The notes under the pieces are model-generated. The model was given only the letters and a program-made list of their open reading frames with translations, did no database searches and was not told the origin of the DNA. A stretch of 64,000 nucleotides of DNA from assembly GCF_041261445.1 (NCBI RefSeq), contig NZ_JBGCCU010000024.1, positions 1 through 64,000 on the forward strand, given 5' to 3'. The DNA comes from Catenulispora sp. EB89. Its GTDB lineage: Bacteria; Actinomycetota; Actinomycetes; Streptomycetales; Catenulisporaceae. Of this stretch, positions 8,339 to 17,010 are shown one piece after another (within the stretch, counting starts at the first letter, position 1; every line of letters begins with the position of its first letter). The translations under genes were made by a program, and so were the position numbers.

Positions 8339-9280
8339 ATGCAACTGGATCTGAACCTGCTCGCCGCCCTCGACGCGCTGCTCGAAGAGGGCAGCGTGGC
8401 CGGCGCCGCCGACCGCCTGCACGTCACGGCGCCGGCGATGAGCCGCAGCCTGGGCCGGATCCGACGCACCACCGGCGACCAGATCCTGGTCCGCACCGGC
8501 CGCACGATGACCCCGACGCCCTACGCGCTCGCCGTCCGCGAGCAGGTGCACGCGCTGTTGCAGCAGGTCCAGGGCGTGCTGGCCCCGAGCCGCGAGCTGG
8601 ACCTGGCGACCCTGGAGCGCACCTTCACGCTCCGCTGGCACGACTCCCTGGTCGCGCTCGCCGGCCCCGCGCTGCTGGCAGCCGTGCGCGAACAGGCGCC
8701 GGGGGTGCGGCTGCGGTTCATCGCCGAGTCCAGCGGCGACACCCCGGGGCTGCGTCGCGGCGAGGTGGACCTCGAAGCCAACGCGAACCTGCCGACCGCC
8801 GCGGACGTGCGCGCGGAAAAGGTGGCCGAGACGGCGCAGGTGGTCGTCGTCCGCGCGGACCATCCGCTCAGTCGTGGCCCGGCAATGACCGCCGAGGAGT
8901 ACGCCGGGGCGGACCATGTCGCCGTCTCCCGCAGAGGGAACCTGGCCGGAGTCATCGACGAAGCCCTCGCCGAGCTCGGACTCGCCCGCCGCGTGGTGGC
9001 CACCGCGCCCGGCGAGGCGGCGGCGCTGGAGTTCGTGCGCGGTTCGGATCTCGTGGTCACCGCTCCTGAATCCACCACGCGCCACGCGCTCGCCGATCTC
9101 GGGCTGGTCGCGCTGCCGCTGCCGCTCGATCTGCCGCCGGCGCCGGTGTTCCTGTCCTGGCATCAGCGCTATGACACCGATCGCGCGCACACCTGGCTCC
9201 GCGACCTGGCGCGCGCCGCACTGACCGCTCCGGCGACCGGTCCCACGCCGGCCCCGGCGGCGAAGGCCCGCGCGAGCTGA
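8339..9280 (+). CDS. LysR-family transcriptional regulator (313 aa)
   Basis: LDLNLLAALDALLEEGSVAGAADRLHVTAPAMSRSLGRIR is the typical LysR N-terminal helix-turn-helix. It is followed by GDQILVRTGR..TPTPYA and a two-lobed periplasmic-binding-protein-like effector domain (about residues 90-290). The C-terminal tail is Pro/Ala-rich. The ATG at 8339 is chosen because the LysR signature starts there. It diverges from the IMPase-like/reductase operon with about 67 bp between starts, the normal arrangement for a LysR activating its neighbour and repressing itself. The effector is unknown. Confidence 0.9.
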   Translation: MQLDLNLLAALDALLEEGSVAGAADRLHVTAPAMSRSLGRIRRTTGDQILVRTGRTMTPTPYALAVREQVHALLQQVQGVLAPSRELDLATLERTFTLRWHDSLVALAGPALLAAVREQAPGVRLRFIAESSGDTPGLRRGEVDLEANANLPTAADVRAEKVAETAQVVVVRADHPLSRGPAMTAEEYAGADHVAVSRRGNLAGVIDEALAELGLARRVVATAPGEAAALEFVRGSDLVVTAPESTTRHALADLGLVALPLPLDLPPAPVFLSWHQRYDTDRAHTWLRDLARAALTAPATGPTPAPAAKARAS

Positions 9281-9337
9281 ACCGCTCGGTGCCAAGCGCT
9301 GGATGCCTCCAGAGTGCGCACATGGCAGGATCGGCGC

Positions 9338-12300
9338 GTGCAGATCGCGATGCTGGGACCCCTGGAGGTCCGCCACCAGGGCGGAACCATGGCCGACGTG
9401 CCCGGCGCGCGTCTGCGCGCGGTGCTGATCGCGCTCGCGCTGCGGCCGAACCAGGTGGTCCCGAAGGGCTCGCTGGTCGACTGGGTCTGGGGCGAGAACC
9501 CGCCGGCCGACGCCGCCAACGCCTTGCAGCGCCTGATGTCCCGGCTCCGCAAGGCTCTGCCGGACGCCGCGATCGATGGACTCACCGACGGCTACCGGCT
9601 GACCGTCGATCCGGACGCCGTGGACGCGGTGCGCTTCGAGCGCTTGGTGAGCGCGAGTCAGGCGGCCGGTCAGGACGTCTCGGAGCGGGCCCGCCTGCTG
9701 CGCGAGGCCTTCGGGCTGTGGCGGGGCGAGGCGATGCAGGACGTCGGCCTCCAGGAGAGCGGCGCCTTCGACGCGGTCGTGGTCCGGCTGGAGGGCCTGC
9801 GTCTGACCGCCGCCGAGGAGCGCTTCGACGCCGAGCTCGCCCTCGGCGGTGGCGCGGAACTGGTCACCGAGCTGACCGATCTGGTCGCCGCGCACCCCAC
9901 GCGTGAGCGCCTGGTCGCGGCGCTGATGCGCGCGCTCAACGCGGCCGGCCGCGACAACGAGGCGCTGCAGCTCTACCAGCGCACCAGGGCGACCCTGGCC
10001 GACGAGCTCGGCGCCGATCCGTCCGCGGAGCTGTCGGCGCTGCACGTCTCGCTCCTGCGCGGCGAGCTCGGCGGCCGCCGCGAGCAGACCCGGAAGACCA
10101 ACCTGCGCACGGAACTGACCAGCTTCGTCGGGCGCCAGGCCGATCTCGCGTCGGTGCGCGAACTGGTCGACGCGCAGCGGCTGACCACGATCATCGGCCC
10201 CGGCGGCGCCGGGAAGACCCGGCTGGCGGTGGAGACCGCCCGGACGCTGCTCGGCGACGGCTCGCCGGCCGACGACGAGCTGTCCGACGGCGGGCTGTCC
10301 GACGGCGAGCTGTCCGACGGTGCCTGGCTGGTCGAGCTCGCGGCGATCGGCCCGGACGGCGACGTGGCGCAGGCCGCGCTGATCAGCCTGGGCCTGCGCG
10401 ACACCCTGCTCGGCGAGAACCCGAACGCCGGGCCCACGGACCGCTTCGTCGCCGCGATGCGCGATCGCCGGGCCCTGATCGTCCTGGACAACTGCGAGCA
10501 CGTCATCGAGTCCACGGCGCTGTTCGCGCACCGCGTGCTCGGCGAGTGCCGGGCGCTGCGGATCCTGGCGACCAGCCGCGAACCGCTGGGCATCACCGGC
10601 GAGGCGCTGTGGCCGGTGCCGCCGCTGGCGCTGCCGGACGAGGGCGCGTCGCCGAGCGAGATCGAGTCCTCCCCCGCCGTGCAGCTCTTGCGGGACCGGG
10701 CCCAGGCGGTACGCCGGGACCTGACCGTCGACGCGCAGCAGCTGGCGACGATGGCCCGGGTCTGTCGGGCCCTGGACGGGATGCCGCTGGCGATCGAGCT
10801 GGCCGCCGCGCGGCTGCGGACGATGTCCGCGGACCAGCTCGCGAACCGCCTCGACGACCGCTTCCGGCTGCTCACCGGCGGCAGCCGGATCGCGCTGCCC
10901 CGGCACCGGACGCTGCGCGCGGTGGTCGACTGGAGCTGGGAGCTGCTTTCCGACGACGAACGCAGGGTGCTGCGAAGGCTCTCGGTGTTCGTCGGCGGCG
11001 CCGGTCTGGAGGCCGCCGAGCAGGTCTGCGCGGGCACGGAGATCGAGCCGTATCTGATCCTCGAACTGCTCACCTCGCTGACCGAGAAGTCGCTGCTGAT
11101 CGCCGACGGCGTGAACGGCGGCATGAACGGCGGCGTTGACAGCGGCTTCGACGGCATAGGCGACGGCGACGCCCCGCGCTACCGGATGAGCGGCACGATC
11201 CGCGAGTACGCCGCGCAGCGCCTCGCCGAGGCCGGCGAGCAGGACGCGGCGCGCGAGGCGCACCTGGCGTACTTCACCTCCCTGACCGAGACCGCCGAGC
11301 CGCACCTGCGCAGGCGCGAACAAGTGGAGTGGCTGGCCACGCTGAACGCCGAGCACGACAACATCGCCGCGGCGATGCGCGGCGCGCTGGCGGCCGGGCA
11401 GGGGCAGGCCGCGATGCGCCTCGGAGCCGCTTCGGGCTGGTTCTGGTGGCTGGCCGGGTACCGGACCGAGGGCCTGGAGCTGCTGACCGCCGCGGCCGAG
11501 CTGCCGGGTGAGACCTCCGCCGAGGTCCGGGCCGTCGTCTACGCGGAGATCGTGATGTTCGCGACCTCCGGACGCGGCGACGAGCGCTCCGCCGAGGACT
11601 GGGTCCACCGGGCCTACCAGGCCAGCCTCCAGGTCGGGCCCGGCGTGCGGCGGCATCCCGGGATGGCCCTGGTCGCACCGTTGGAGCTCATGCTGCGGGC
11701 GCCGCAGGAGGCTTTGTCAGCGTTCGAACCCCAGCTGGACGACGCCGATCCGTGGGTGCGGGCGCTGGCCCGGCTCCAGATGGGCAAGGTCCGTGTGATG
11801 TTCGGCCAGAGCGGGATGGACGCCGACGCGTATCTGGAGACGGCGCTGGCGGAGTTCCAGGCGCTCGGCGAGCGGTTCGGGATCTCGTTCGCGCTGACCG
11901 AGCTGGCCGAGCGGATCGCCGTCCGCGGCGAGTACGTCCGCGCCTGCGAGCTCTACGAGCGGGCGATCGCGGCCGTCACCGAGGCCGGGGCGCCGGAGGA
12001 GGTCATCCGGATGCGGGCCCGGCAGGCGCTGCTGTCCTGGATGGCCGGGGACCGGGACGGTTCCGCGGCATCGATCGCCGAGGCCGGGCGGTGGGCGCAG
12101 CGCGTCACGTGGCCGAGCGCGCTGGCCGAGCTGGCGCTGGCGAAGGTGGACCTGGCCCGCTGGGCCGGCGACCTGGAGCAGGCCCGGGAGCAGCTCGCTC
12201 TGGCGACGTCCCTGCTGGGAGCCGAGGCCGAGCTGTCGAACTTCCGCGCGACGCGGTCCGACTTGCTCTCCCGCGTCAGCGACGATCTCGGCGAAGCCCG

Positions 12301-12598
12301 CGTCCACAGCGCGGCGGCCCTCGCGGCGGCGACCGAGACCGGGCTCCCGATGGCCATCGCGTCGGTGGTCGTCGGCGTCGCCGACCTGGCGCTGCGGCAG
12401 GGCCAGGCGGAGCAGGCGGCCCGGCTGATCGGCGCGGCCGCCGCCCTGCGGGGGCTGCCGGACGACGAGCACCCGGACGTCGCGCACATCGAGCGGGAGA
12501 CGCGAAACCGCCTCGGCGACACGAGGTTCGCCGAGGCGGTTCTGGAGGGGACGCGGACCGAGCTCGCCGAGCTCACTCAGGTCACGCTCGCTTCTTGA
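9338..12598 (+). CDS. AfsR/SARP-type regulator with NB-ARC ATPase and TPR domains (1086 aa)
   Basis: A large pathway-type regulator. Residues 1-90 form an OmpR-like winged helix (MLGPLEV...ANALQRLMSRLRKAL). Residues 95-240 form the bacterial transcriptional activator domain. An NB-ARC type ATPase follows, with Walker A GPGGAGKT (about 287-294) and Walker B IVLDNCEHV (about 378). The C-terminal 450 residues are Ala/Glu/Leu-rich helical repeats (TPR-like). In this family ATP or a bound ligand switches the protein to activate antibiotic or other secondary-metabolite genes. The GTG at 9338 is preferred over GTG 9314 because GCAGGA lies seven bases upstream and the SARP fold starts there. Two low-complexity inserts are present (Asp/Leu/Ser/Gly near 314-328; Gly/Asn/Asp near 590-607). 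The 3' end overlaps the convergent ABC permease by 17 bp. Confidence 0.9.
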   Translation: MQIAMLGPLEVRHQGGTMADVPGARLRAVLIALALRPNQVVPKGSLVDWVWGENPPADAANALQRLMSRLRKALPDAAIDGLTDGYRLTVDPDAVDAVRFERLVSASQAAGQDVSERARLLREAFGLWRGEAMQDVGLQESGAFDAVVVRLEGLRLTAAEERFDAELALGGGAELVTELTDLVAAHPTRERLVAALMRALNAAGRDNEALQLYQRTRATLADELGADPSAELSALHVSLLRGELGGRREQTRKTNLRTELTSFVGRQADLASVRELVDAQRLTTIIGPGGAGKTRLAVETARTLLGDGSPADDELSDGGLSDGELSDGAWLVELAAIGPDGDVAQAALISLGLRDTLLGENPNAGPTDRFVAAMRDRRALIVLDNCEHVIESTALFAHRVLGECRALRILATSREPLGITGEALWPVPPLALPDEGASPSEIESSPAVQLLRDRAQAVRRDLTVDAQQLATMARVCRALDGMPLAIELAAARLRTMSADQLANRLDDRFRLLTGGSRIALPRHRTLRAVVDWSWELLSDDERRVLRRLSVFVGGAGLEAAEQVCAGTEIEPYLILELLTSLTEKSLLIADGVNGGMNGGVDSGFDGIGDGDAPRYRMSGTIREYAAQRLAEAGEQDAAREAHLAYFTSLTETAEPHLRRREQVEWLATLNAEHDNIAAAMRGALAAGQGQAAMRLGAASGWFWWLAGYRTEGLELLTAAAELPGETSAEVRAVVYAEIVMFATSGRGDERSAEDWVHRAYQASLQVGPGVRRHPGMALVAPLELMLRAPQEALSAFEPQLDDADPWVRALARLQMGKVRVMFGQSGMDADAYLETALAEFQALGERFGISFALTELAERIAVRGEYVRACELYERAIAAVTEAGAPEEVIRMRARQALLSWMAGDRDGSAASIAEAGRWAQRVTWPSALAELALAKVDLARWAGDLEQAREQLALATSLLGAEAELSNFRATRSDLLSRVSDDLGEARVHSAAALAAATETGLPMAIASVVVGVADLALRQGQAEQAARLIGAAAALRGLPDDEHPDVAHIERETRNRLGDTRFAEAVLEGTRTELAELTQVTLAS
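10277..10321. repeat. 15-bp tandem repeat inside the SARP ATPase domain
   Basis: Three near-identical 15-bp units (GAGCTGTCCGACGGC, the middle one starting GGG) encode ELSDG-GLSDG-ELSDG shortly after the Walker A helix. The unit preserves the frame, so the loop can grow or shrink without breaking the gene. Confidence 0.85.
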
Positions 12599-13346
12599 AC
12601 GTCGACACCGCCCAGACGTAGCCGAGGAGCGCGAAGCCGACGCACCAGGCCAGAGCCTGGACGGTGTGGCTGGTCGAGACGTGGCCGCCGGAGAGCAGCC
12701 CGCGCAGCACCTCGATGATCGGGGTGAAGGGCTGGTACTCGGCGAACTGCTTCACTCCGGTCTTCATGCTGGCGGCCGGCACGAAGGCGCTGCTCAGGAA
12801 GGGCAGCATGATCAGCGGCACGGTGGCCAGTCCGGCGGACTCCACCGACTTGGCGGACAGCCCCATGGCGACGGTCAGCCAGCTGGTCGCGAAGGCCAGC
12901 AGCAGCACCAGGCCGAGCGCGGCGAGCCAGTCCAGCGCGCTGCCGTGGGAGCGGAAGCCCATCGCGAAGCCGACGCCGATGATGGCTCCGACGGCGATCA
13001 GGGCCCGGACCGTGGTGGCGACCACGTGGCCGGTGAGCACCGCGCCCCGGGAGACGTCCATGGTCTTGAACCGGTTGATGATGCCCTTGGTCATGTCGTC
13101 GTTCACCGAGGCCGCGGTCGGGCCGAGGCCGTAGGTGATGGCCATGACGATCAGGCCGGGGACCGCGTAGTCGACGTAGCTGCCGGGGACCTTGAACGCG
13201 CCGCCGAAGACGTACACGAACATCAGCATCATGACGATGGGGAACAGGATGGCGTTGAAGACGGTGACGGGGTTGCGGACGGTGTGCCGGAAGTTGCGGC
13301 GCAGCATGATCGCGGAGTCGCCGAGGGCGGTGGACGCGGTGCTCAT
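12582..13346 (-). CDS. ABC-2 type permease, DrrB-like (254 aa)
   Basis: The membrane half of a drug or lipid exporter. Six hydrophobic segments are visible, starting with FNAILFPIVMMLMFVYVFGG. The ABC-2 signature region (PFLSSAFVPAASM...FAEYQPFTPIIEVLRGLL) matches daunorubicin-type DrrB permeases. The ATG at 13346 follows the ATPase stop codon by two bases, and the ribosome site GAGGAG lies in the last codons of the ATPase gene, so translation is coupled. The gene ends tail to tail with the SARP regulator. The substrate is unknown. Confidence 0.9.
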   Translation of the reverse strand: MSTASTALGDSAIMLRRNFRHTVRNPVTVFNAILFPIVMMLMFVYVFGGAFKVPGSYVDYAVPGLIVMAITYGLGPTAASVNDDMTKGIINRFKTMDVSRGAVLTGHVVATTVRALIAVGAIIGVGFAMGFRSHGSALDWLAALGLVLLLAFATSWLTVAMGLSAKSVESAGLATVPLIMLPFLSSAFVPAASMKTGVKQFAEYQPFTPIIEVLRGLLSGGHVSTSHTVQALAWCVGFALLGYVWAVSTFKKRA

Positions 13347-13348
13347 GA

Positions 13349-14392
13349 TCAGTTCTCCTCGGTGGTGACGTTGGCAGTGGTGGTGGCGGTGACGTTGGCG
13401 GCGTTGGCGGCGGTGGCGGCGGGGGCGGCGGGGGCGGCGGGGGCGGCGGGGGCGTTTTCGGCAGCGGCGTCGGTGGTCGCGTGGCCGGTCAGGGCCAGGA
13501 AGACGTCGTCGAGGTCCGGCGTGTGGACGGAGAACTCCTCGGAGTTCAGCGAGTGCTCGTCGAGCCGGTCCAGCAGGGCCCGCAGCGAGCGCGAGGTGCC
13601 GTCGCTGGGCACCCGCAGCGTCAGCTCGGCCTCGTCGCGCGTCCCGGATTCCAGGGCCCGCGCCGCGCTGTCCAGCTCGGCAAGGGTGGCGAACTTCAGC
13701 CGCACGTGAGTGCCGGGGATCCGGCGCTTGAGCTCCTCGGCGGTGCCCTCGGCGACGATCCGGCCGCCGTCCAGCACCGCGATCCGGTCGGCGAGCTGGT
13801 CGGCCTCCTCCAGGTACTGCGTGGTCAGGAAGATGGTCGTGCCCTCGGCCACCAGCTCGCGGACGATGTCCCACATGGTGCGCCGGCTGCGCGGGTCCAG
13901 CCCGGTGGTCGGCTCGTCGAGGAAGATGATCTCCGGGCTACCGACCAGGGTCATCGCCAGATCGAGCTTGCGCCGCATGCCGCCGGAGTAGGTGGAGGCC
14001 TGCTTGTCCGCGGCCTCGGCCAGCTCGAAGCGCTCCAGCAGCCGCGAGACCAGCGGCGCGGCCGGACGGATCCGCTTCAGGTCCGCCATCATCCGCAGGT
14101 TCTCCCGTCCCGTCAGCAGCTCGTCGACCGCGGCGAACTGCCCGGTGACGCCGATGGCCGAGCGCACCTTCGCGGTCTGCGCGGCCACGTCGTGGCCCGC
14201 CACCCGCACCGTCCCGGCGTCCGCCTTGAGCAGCGTCGTCAGGACGTTCACCGTGGTCGTCTTGCCGGCGCCGTTCGGGCCGAGCATGGAGAAGACCGAT
14301 CCCCGGGCGACCTCGAAGCCGATGCCGTCGAGCACGACCTTGTCGCCGTATGTCTTGCGCAGTCCCGTGACCGCGATGGCTGTGTTTTCCAT
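13349..14392 (-). CDS. ABC transporter ATP-binding protein, DrrA-like (347 aa)
   Basis: The nucleotide-binding subunit of the exporter. Walker A is GPNGAGKTT. The signature is STYSGGMRRKLDLAMTL, with YSGGM replacing LSGGQ as in the daunorubicin-resistance DrrA family. Walker B is EIIFLDEPTTGLDPRSR, and the switch region is TIFLTTQYLEEAD. A C-terminal domain of about 90 residues (GTHVRLKFATLAEL...) is the DrrA-type extension. The very end is an Ala-Ala-Pro repeat from a 9-bp GC-rich tandem repeat (about 13417-13453), then an Asn/Thr-rich tail. It forms a two-gene operon with the permease. The convergent SARP regulator could control it, but no binding site was identified. Confidence 0.92.
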   Translation of the reverse strand: MENTAIAVTGLRKTYGDKVVLDGIGFEVARGSVFSMLGPNGAGKTTTVNVLTTLLKADAGTVRVAGHDVAAQTAKVRSAIGVTGQFAAVDELLTGRENLRMMADLKRIRPAAPLVSRLLERFELAEAADKQASTYSGGMRRKLDLAMTLVGSPEIIFLDEPTTGLDPRSRRTMWDIVRELVAEGTTIFLTTQYLEEADQLADRIAVLDGGRIVAEGTAEELKRRIPGTHVRLKFATLAELDSAARALESGTRDEAELTLRVPSDGTSRSLRALLDRLDEHSLNSEEFSVHTPDLDDVFLALTGHATTDAAAENAPAAPAAPAAPAATAANAANVTATTTANVTTEEN

Positions 14393-14552
14393 GGCTCAAC
14401 CTTCGCGACCAGGCCTGACGCGCTCCTGACACGGACCTGACACGAGGGCTGACGCGGGTCCCGACGTGGTGGCTTGTCCCTAACGGAGCAGCTTCCGGCT
14501 CTAACGGACCAGCCCGCGTGTCACCGGACCGCGACCGACATACGACTAGAAC

Positions 14553-14840
14553 ATGATCAGAACCGTGCGCAGAGTCGCACTCCTCACCGCCCTGACGTTC
14601 ACCGCCGTCGCCGGTCCCGTCAGCGCGACCACGACGGCGCACAGCCACGTGCGCCACCAGCAGACGGTCCCGGCCCCGATCGACCCCAGCGTCGTCGACC
14701 AGCTGCTCAACGACGTGCTCGGGTCCCTGGGCCCGGCGCTGCAGGCGGTCCTGTCCGGAGTCGGCGACGCGCTGTCGGCCGGCGGCGACGCCCTGGGCGG
14801 CCTGCTCGGCGGCCTGTCGAACATCGCGCCGACCGGCTGA
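14553..14840 (+). CDS. Small secreted protein of unknown function (95 aa)
   Basis: The first 26 residues look like a signal peptide: RTVRR, then a hydrophobic core, ending VSATTTA. The mature part is short: a His-containing segment (HSHVRHQQ), then a helix-prone Leu/Gly/Val stretch with repeated GGL/GDAL motifs. Nearly every codon ends in G or C, as in a true gene of this genome, and a hairpin terminator follows 29 bp after the stop. No clear ribosome site precedes the ATG. I do not recognise the family. It diverges from the ABC exporter operon. Confidence 0.65.
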   Translation: MIRTVRRVALLTALTFTAVAGPVSATTTAHSHVRHQQTVPAPIDPSVVDQLLNDVLGSLGPALQAVLSGVGDALSAGGDALGGLLGGLSNIAPTG

Positions 14841-14868
14841 TCGCCGCACCGCGATGGCCCGCTGGAGC

Positions 14869-14900
14869 GGAGCGAGCGAGCATCACGATCCGCTCGCTCC
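14869..14900. terminator. Hairpin terminator after the small secreted protein gene
   Basis: Perfect 10-bp arms GGAGCGAGCG and CGCTCGCTCC with a 12-nt loop, 29 bp downstream of the stop codon. There is no T run, as is normal for high-GC actinobacterial terminators. Confidence 0.6.
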
Positions 14901-14989
14901 CGCTCGGCGGCGCGAACCCCGCCACGGTCCCCGCTCGGATCCTGAACAGGGGGAGGCCACTTGAACCTCCACGCTAGTACGATCAACGA

Positions 14990-15526
14990 ATGTCCGAAAT
15001 GATCGAGACGACCCCGGGCTGGTTCCCCCCGGGCGAACTGGCGCAGATCCGCGCCCACCTGCCGATCGTCTACGTCCAGGCGGTGCCGGTGCGCGTGGAC
15101 GCGGCCGGCGAGGTGACCAGCGTGGGGTTGCTCCTGCGCATCTCGCCCGACGGCGAGATCACCCGCAGCCTGGTCTCCGGACGCGTGCTGCACCACGAGC
15201 GGCTGCGCGACGCCCTGTTGCGGCACCTGGAGAAGGACCTCGGCCCGGTCGCGCTGCCGAACGTCCCGGCCTCGCTCCAGCCGTTCACGGTCGCCGAGTA
15301 CTTCCCCACGGCCGGCGTAACGCCGTACCACGACCCGCGTCAGCACGCGGTGGCTCTGGCGTACGTGGTGCCGGTGAACGGGGACTGCCAGCCCCGGCAG
15401 GACGCGCTCGACCTGGTGTGGCTGACGCCGCGGGAGGCGAGTTCGGATGGCGTGCTGCAGGACATGCACGGCGGCCAGGGGACGCTGCTGCGGCAGGCCC
15501 TGGCGCACGTCGGCTGCCTGAGCTGA
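14990..15526 (+). CDS. DUF4916 / Nudix-like protein (178 aa)
   Basis: WFPPGELAQIRAHLPIVYVQAVPVRV and the following LLLRISPDGEITRSLVSGRVLHHERLRDALLRHLEKDLG resemble the actinobacterial DUF4916 family. That family has a Nudix-like fold, in which the helix after the Gly-rich strand would be the Nudix box. A full GX5EX7REUXEEXGU motif is not present, so hydrolase activity is doubtful. The start at 14990 is the first ATG; a second Met lies three codons on. A very strong hairpin terminator follows. The cellular role is unknown. Confidence 0.75.
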   Translation: MSEMIETTPGWFPPGELAQIRAHLPIVYVQAVPVRVDAAGEVTSVGLLLRISPDGEITRSLVSGRVLHHERLRDALLRHLEKDLGPVALPNVPASLQPFTVAEYFPTAGVTPYHDPRQHAVALAYVVPVNGDCQPRQDALDLVWLTPREASSDGVLQDMHGGQGTLLRQALAHVGCLS

Positions 15527-15543
15527 CACCCGAGCGACGAGGG

Positions 15544-15578
15544 GACGAGGGGTCGGCCCGCCGGGCCGACCCCTCGTC
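15544..15578. terminator. Strong bidirectional hairpin terminator
   Basis: A perfect 16-bp stem, GACGAGGGGTCGGCCC paired with its complement, closed by a 3-nt loop. It lies between two convergent genes (DUF4916 protein and the sigma-factor partner), so it can end transcripts from both sides. Confidence 0.85.
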
Positions 15579-15600
15579 GATCCCTCTCGACACCTCCCGG

Positions 15601-17010
15601 CTACGGCAGCTTCGCCGCCATGGTCGCCAGGATCGCGGCGTCACCGCCGGTCGAGGTGTCGCCCTGCTCGAAGTTGATCCACAGGGTGCTCACATGTGCG
15701 CCCTTGACCACGACGTACACGTGCTCGTACGACGGTCCCGGCTTGTCGGTGAGCAGCAAAGAGAAGCCAGAACCGGTGGTGGTCCCCACCGTGATCGTGC
15801 GGCTGGTCTGCGTGCCGGAACCATCCTTGAACTCGCAGCTGTGCTTCCCGGTGACCTGCTGGGCATAGGCGAACGCCGCCTTCGACCGGTCCGCCGACGG
15901 GAACGTGAAGATGTCCTGCTCAGCACTCGAATACAGGTAGTTCGAGCCCGCATACACCGGTGTGTTCAGCGGAGTTCCGTGATAGTAGCGGGACGCGTCG
16001 GTGGCGTCTTTTCCGTTCACGATGCCGTTCATGGCCGAGGCGCACAGGTCCGTGGCGGGCGCGGCGCCGGGGCCGGACTGCTGGCCGTTCATCTGGAACC
16101 AGCCGCCCTGCGACTTGTCGGCGGTGCTGAACGGGATCTGCTTCGCGTCCAGCCACGCCGACCCCGGGAGCACGCCGGCGGGCATCGGGTTGGTGTCCGG
16201 GACCGGGGTGCCGCCGTCGAGCCGGTCGGCCATGCGCTGCAACGCCGCCTTGTCGTCGGAGGCGTCGTACGGCGTGGTGCTGCCGCCGCCCTGGTAGAAC
16301 CAGTACGCGATGTCCGTTCCAGACAGCACGATCATCCGGTGCAGGTTCCCCTGGTCGCCGCCGTCCCCCCAGGCGAAGCCGTTGGGCTGCGTGGCGACCA
16401 CATGGGCGTCCTTGCAGGTGGCCGGGTTCGGCTTGAGCATGTCGTAGTCGTGCTGGGCCGCCGCGGCCGAGGGGAAGTGGTAGACCACCTCGCTCCCGGT
16501 CGAGGCGTCGGTGGTGGACTTGTAGTCCGCCAGGGACTGAGTCGTGGAAAGGGTCTTCGGCGGCTGCTGCGGTGCTCCGTTCGGCCCGGTCATGTCGAAG
16601 TCGCAGAGCGGGAACTCGATGAAGGAAACGGGTCGGTCCTGGGAATCGGTGACCTGCCACTGGTACAGGTTCGGCTGCGGAGGCTCGGAGGCGAGCATGA
16701 GCGCGCTCGTTCCGGTGCGGTTCTTCTTGCCGCCGGCCTCGTGGGACGCCGAAGCCGAAGCCGTCGCCGACGGCGCGGTCGGGGTCGGATTCGGCCGGGT
16801 CGGCGCCGGAGCGTGCTTCGCACCGCCGGTGCCCAGCGCGACGCCGGCCGCCAGCGCGCAGACCGCGAGCGCCGAGCCGGCCGCGGTGAACCGGTGCCTG
16901 CGGCGCCGACCCCGGCCGAGGTTCTCGATCACGCCGGCCGGGACCGGCCGGGCCAGCTCGCGGCCTTCGTCGTTCAGGGCTTCGAGCAGGGAGGAGAAGT
17001 TCTCAGGCAC
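15601..17010 (-). CDS. Membrane-anchored sigma-factor partner with duplicated extracellular domain (469 aa)
   Basis: A cytoplasmic head of about 39 residues is followed by one membrane helix (about 40-62, TAAGSALAVCALAAGVALGTG), a Pro/Thr/Ala linker and a large outside part. The outside part looks like two related halves. Each has a (V/I)xxFPSA..... helix, a single conserved Cys, a hydrophobic strand pair and a closing helix (AALQRMADRL; AAILATMAAKLP). The halves recall PknH-type sensor domains, but this is a weak resemblance. The GTG start overlaps the sigma-factor stop by 8 bp, so the two are translationally coupled, the classic sigma/anti-sigma arrangement. The head is too short for a clear zinc anti-sigma domain. 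Confidence 0.75.
   Translation of the reverse strand: MPENFSSLLEALNDEGRELARPVPAGVIENLGRGRRRRHRFTAAGSALAVCALAAGVALGTGGAKHAPAPTRPNPTPTAPSATASASASHEAGGKKNRTGTSALMLASEPPQPNLYQWQVTDSQDRPVSFIEFPLCDFDMTGPNGAPQQPPKTLSTTQSLADYKSTTDASTGSEVVYHFPSAAAAQHDYDMLKPNPATCKDAHVVATQPNGFAWGDGGDQGNLHRMIVLSGTDIAYWFYQGGGSTTPYDASDDKAALQRMADRLDGGTPVPDTNPMPAGVLPGSAWLDAKQIPFSTADKSQGGWFQMNGQQSGPGAAPATDLCASAMNGIVNGKDATDASRYYHGTPLNTPVYAGSNYLYSSAEQDIFTFPSADRSKAAFAYAQQVTGKHSCEFKDGSGTQTSRTITVGTTTGSGFSLLLTDKPGPSYEHVYVVVKGAHVSTLWINFEQGDTSTGGDAAILATMAAKLP

Noticed and set aside
8315-11656. 1113-codon minus-strand open frame opposite the SARP regulator
   Set aside because: The product is a Gln/Arg/His/Gly-rich run without domains. 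The SARP, BTAD and NB-ARC motifs are all on the plus strand.
14474-14977. Plus-strand open frame over the small secreted protein
   Set aside because: It reads the same DNA in another frame with Arg/Pro-rich output. The 14553 frame has a signal peptide and correct codon bias.
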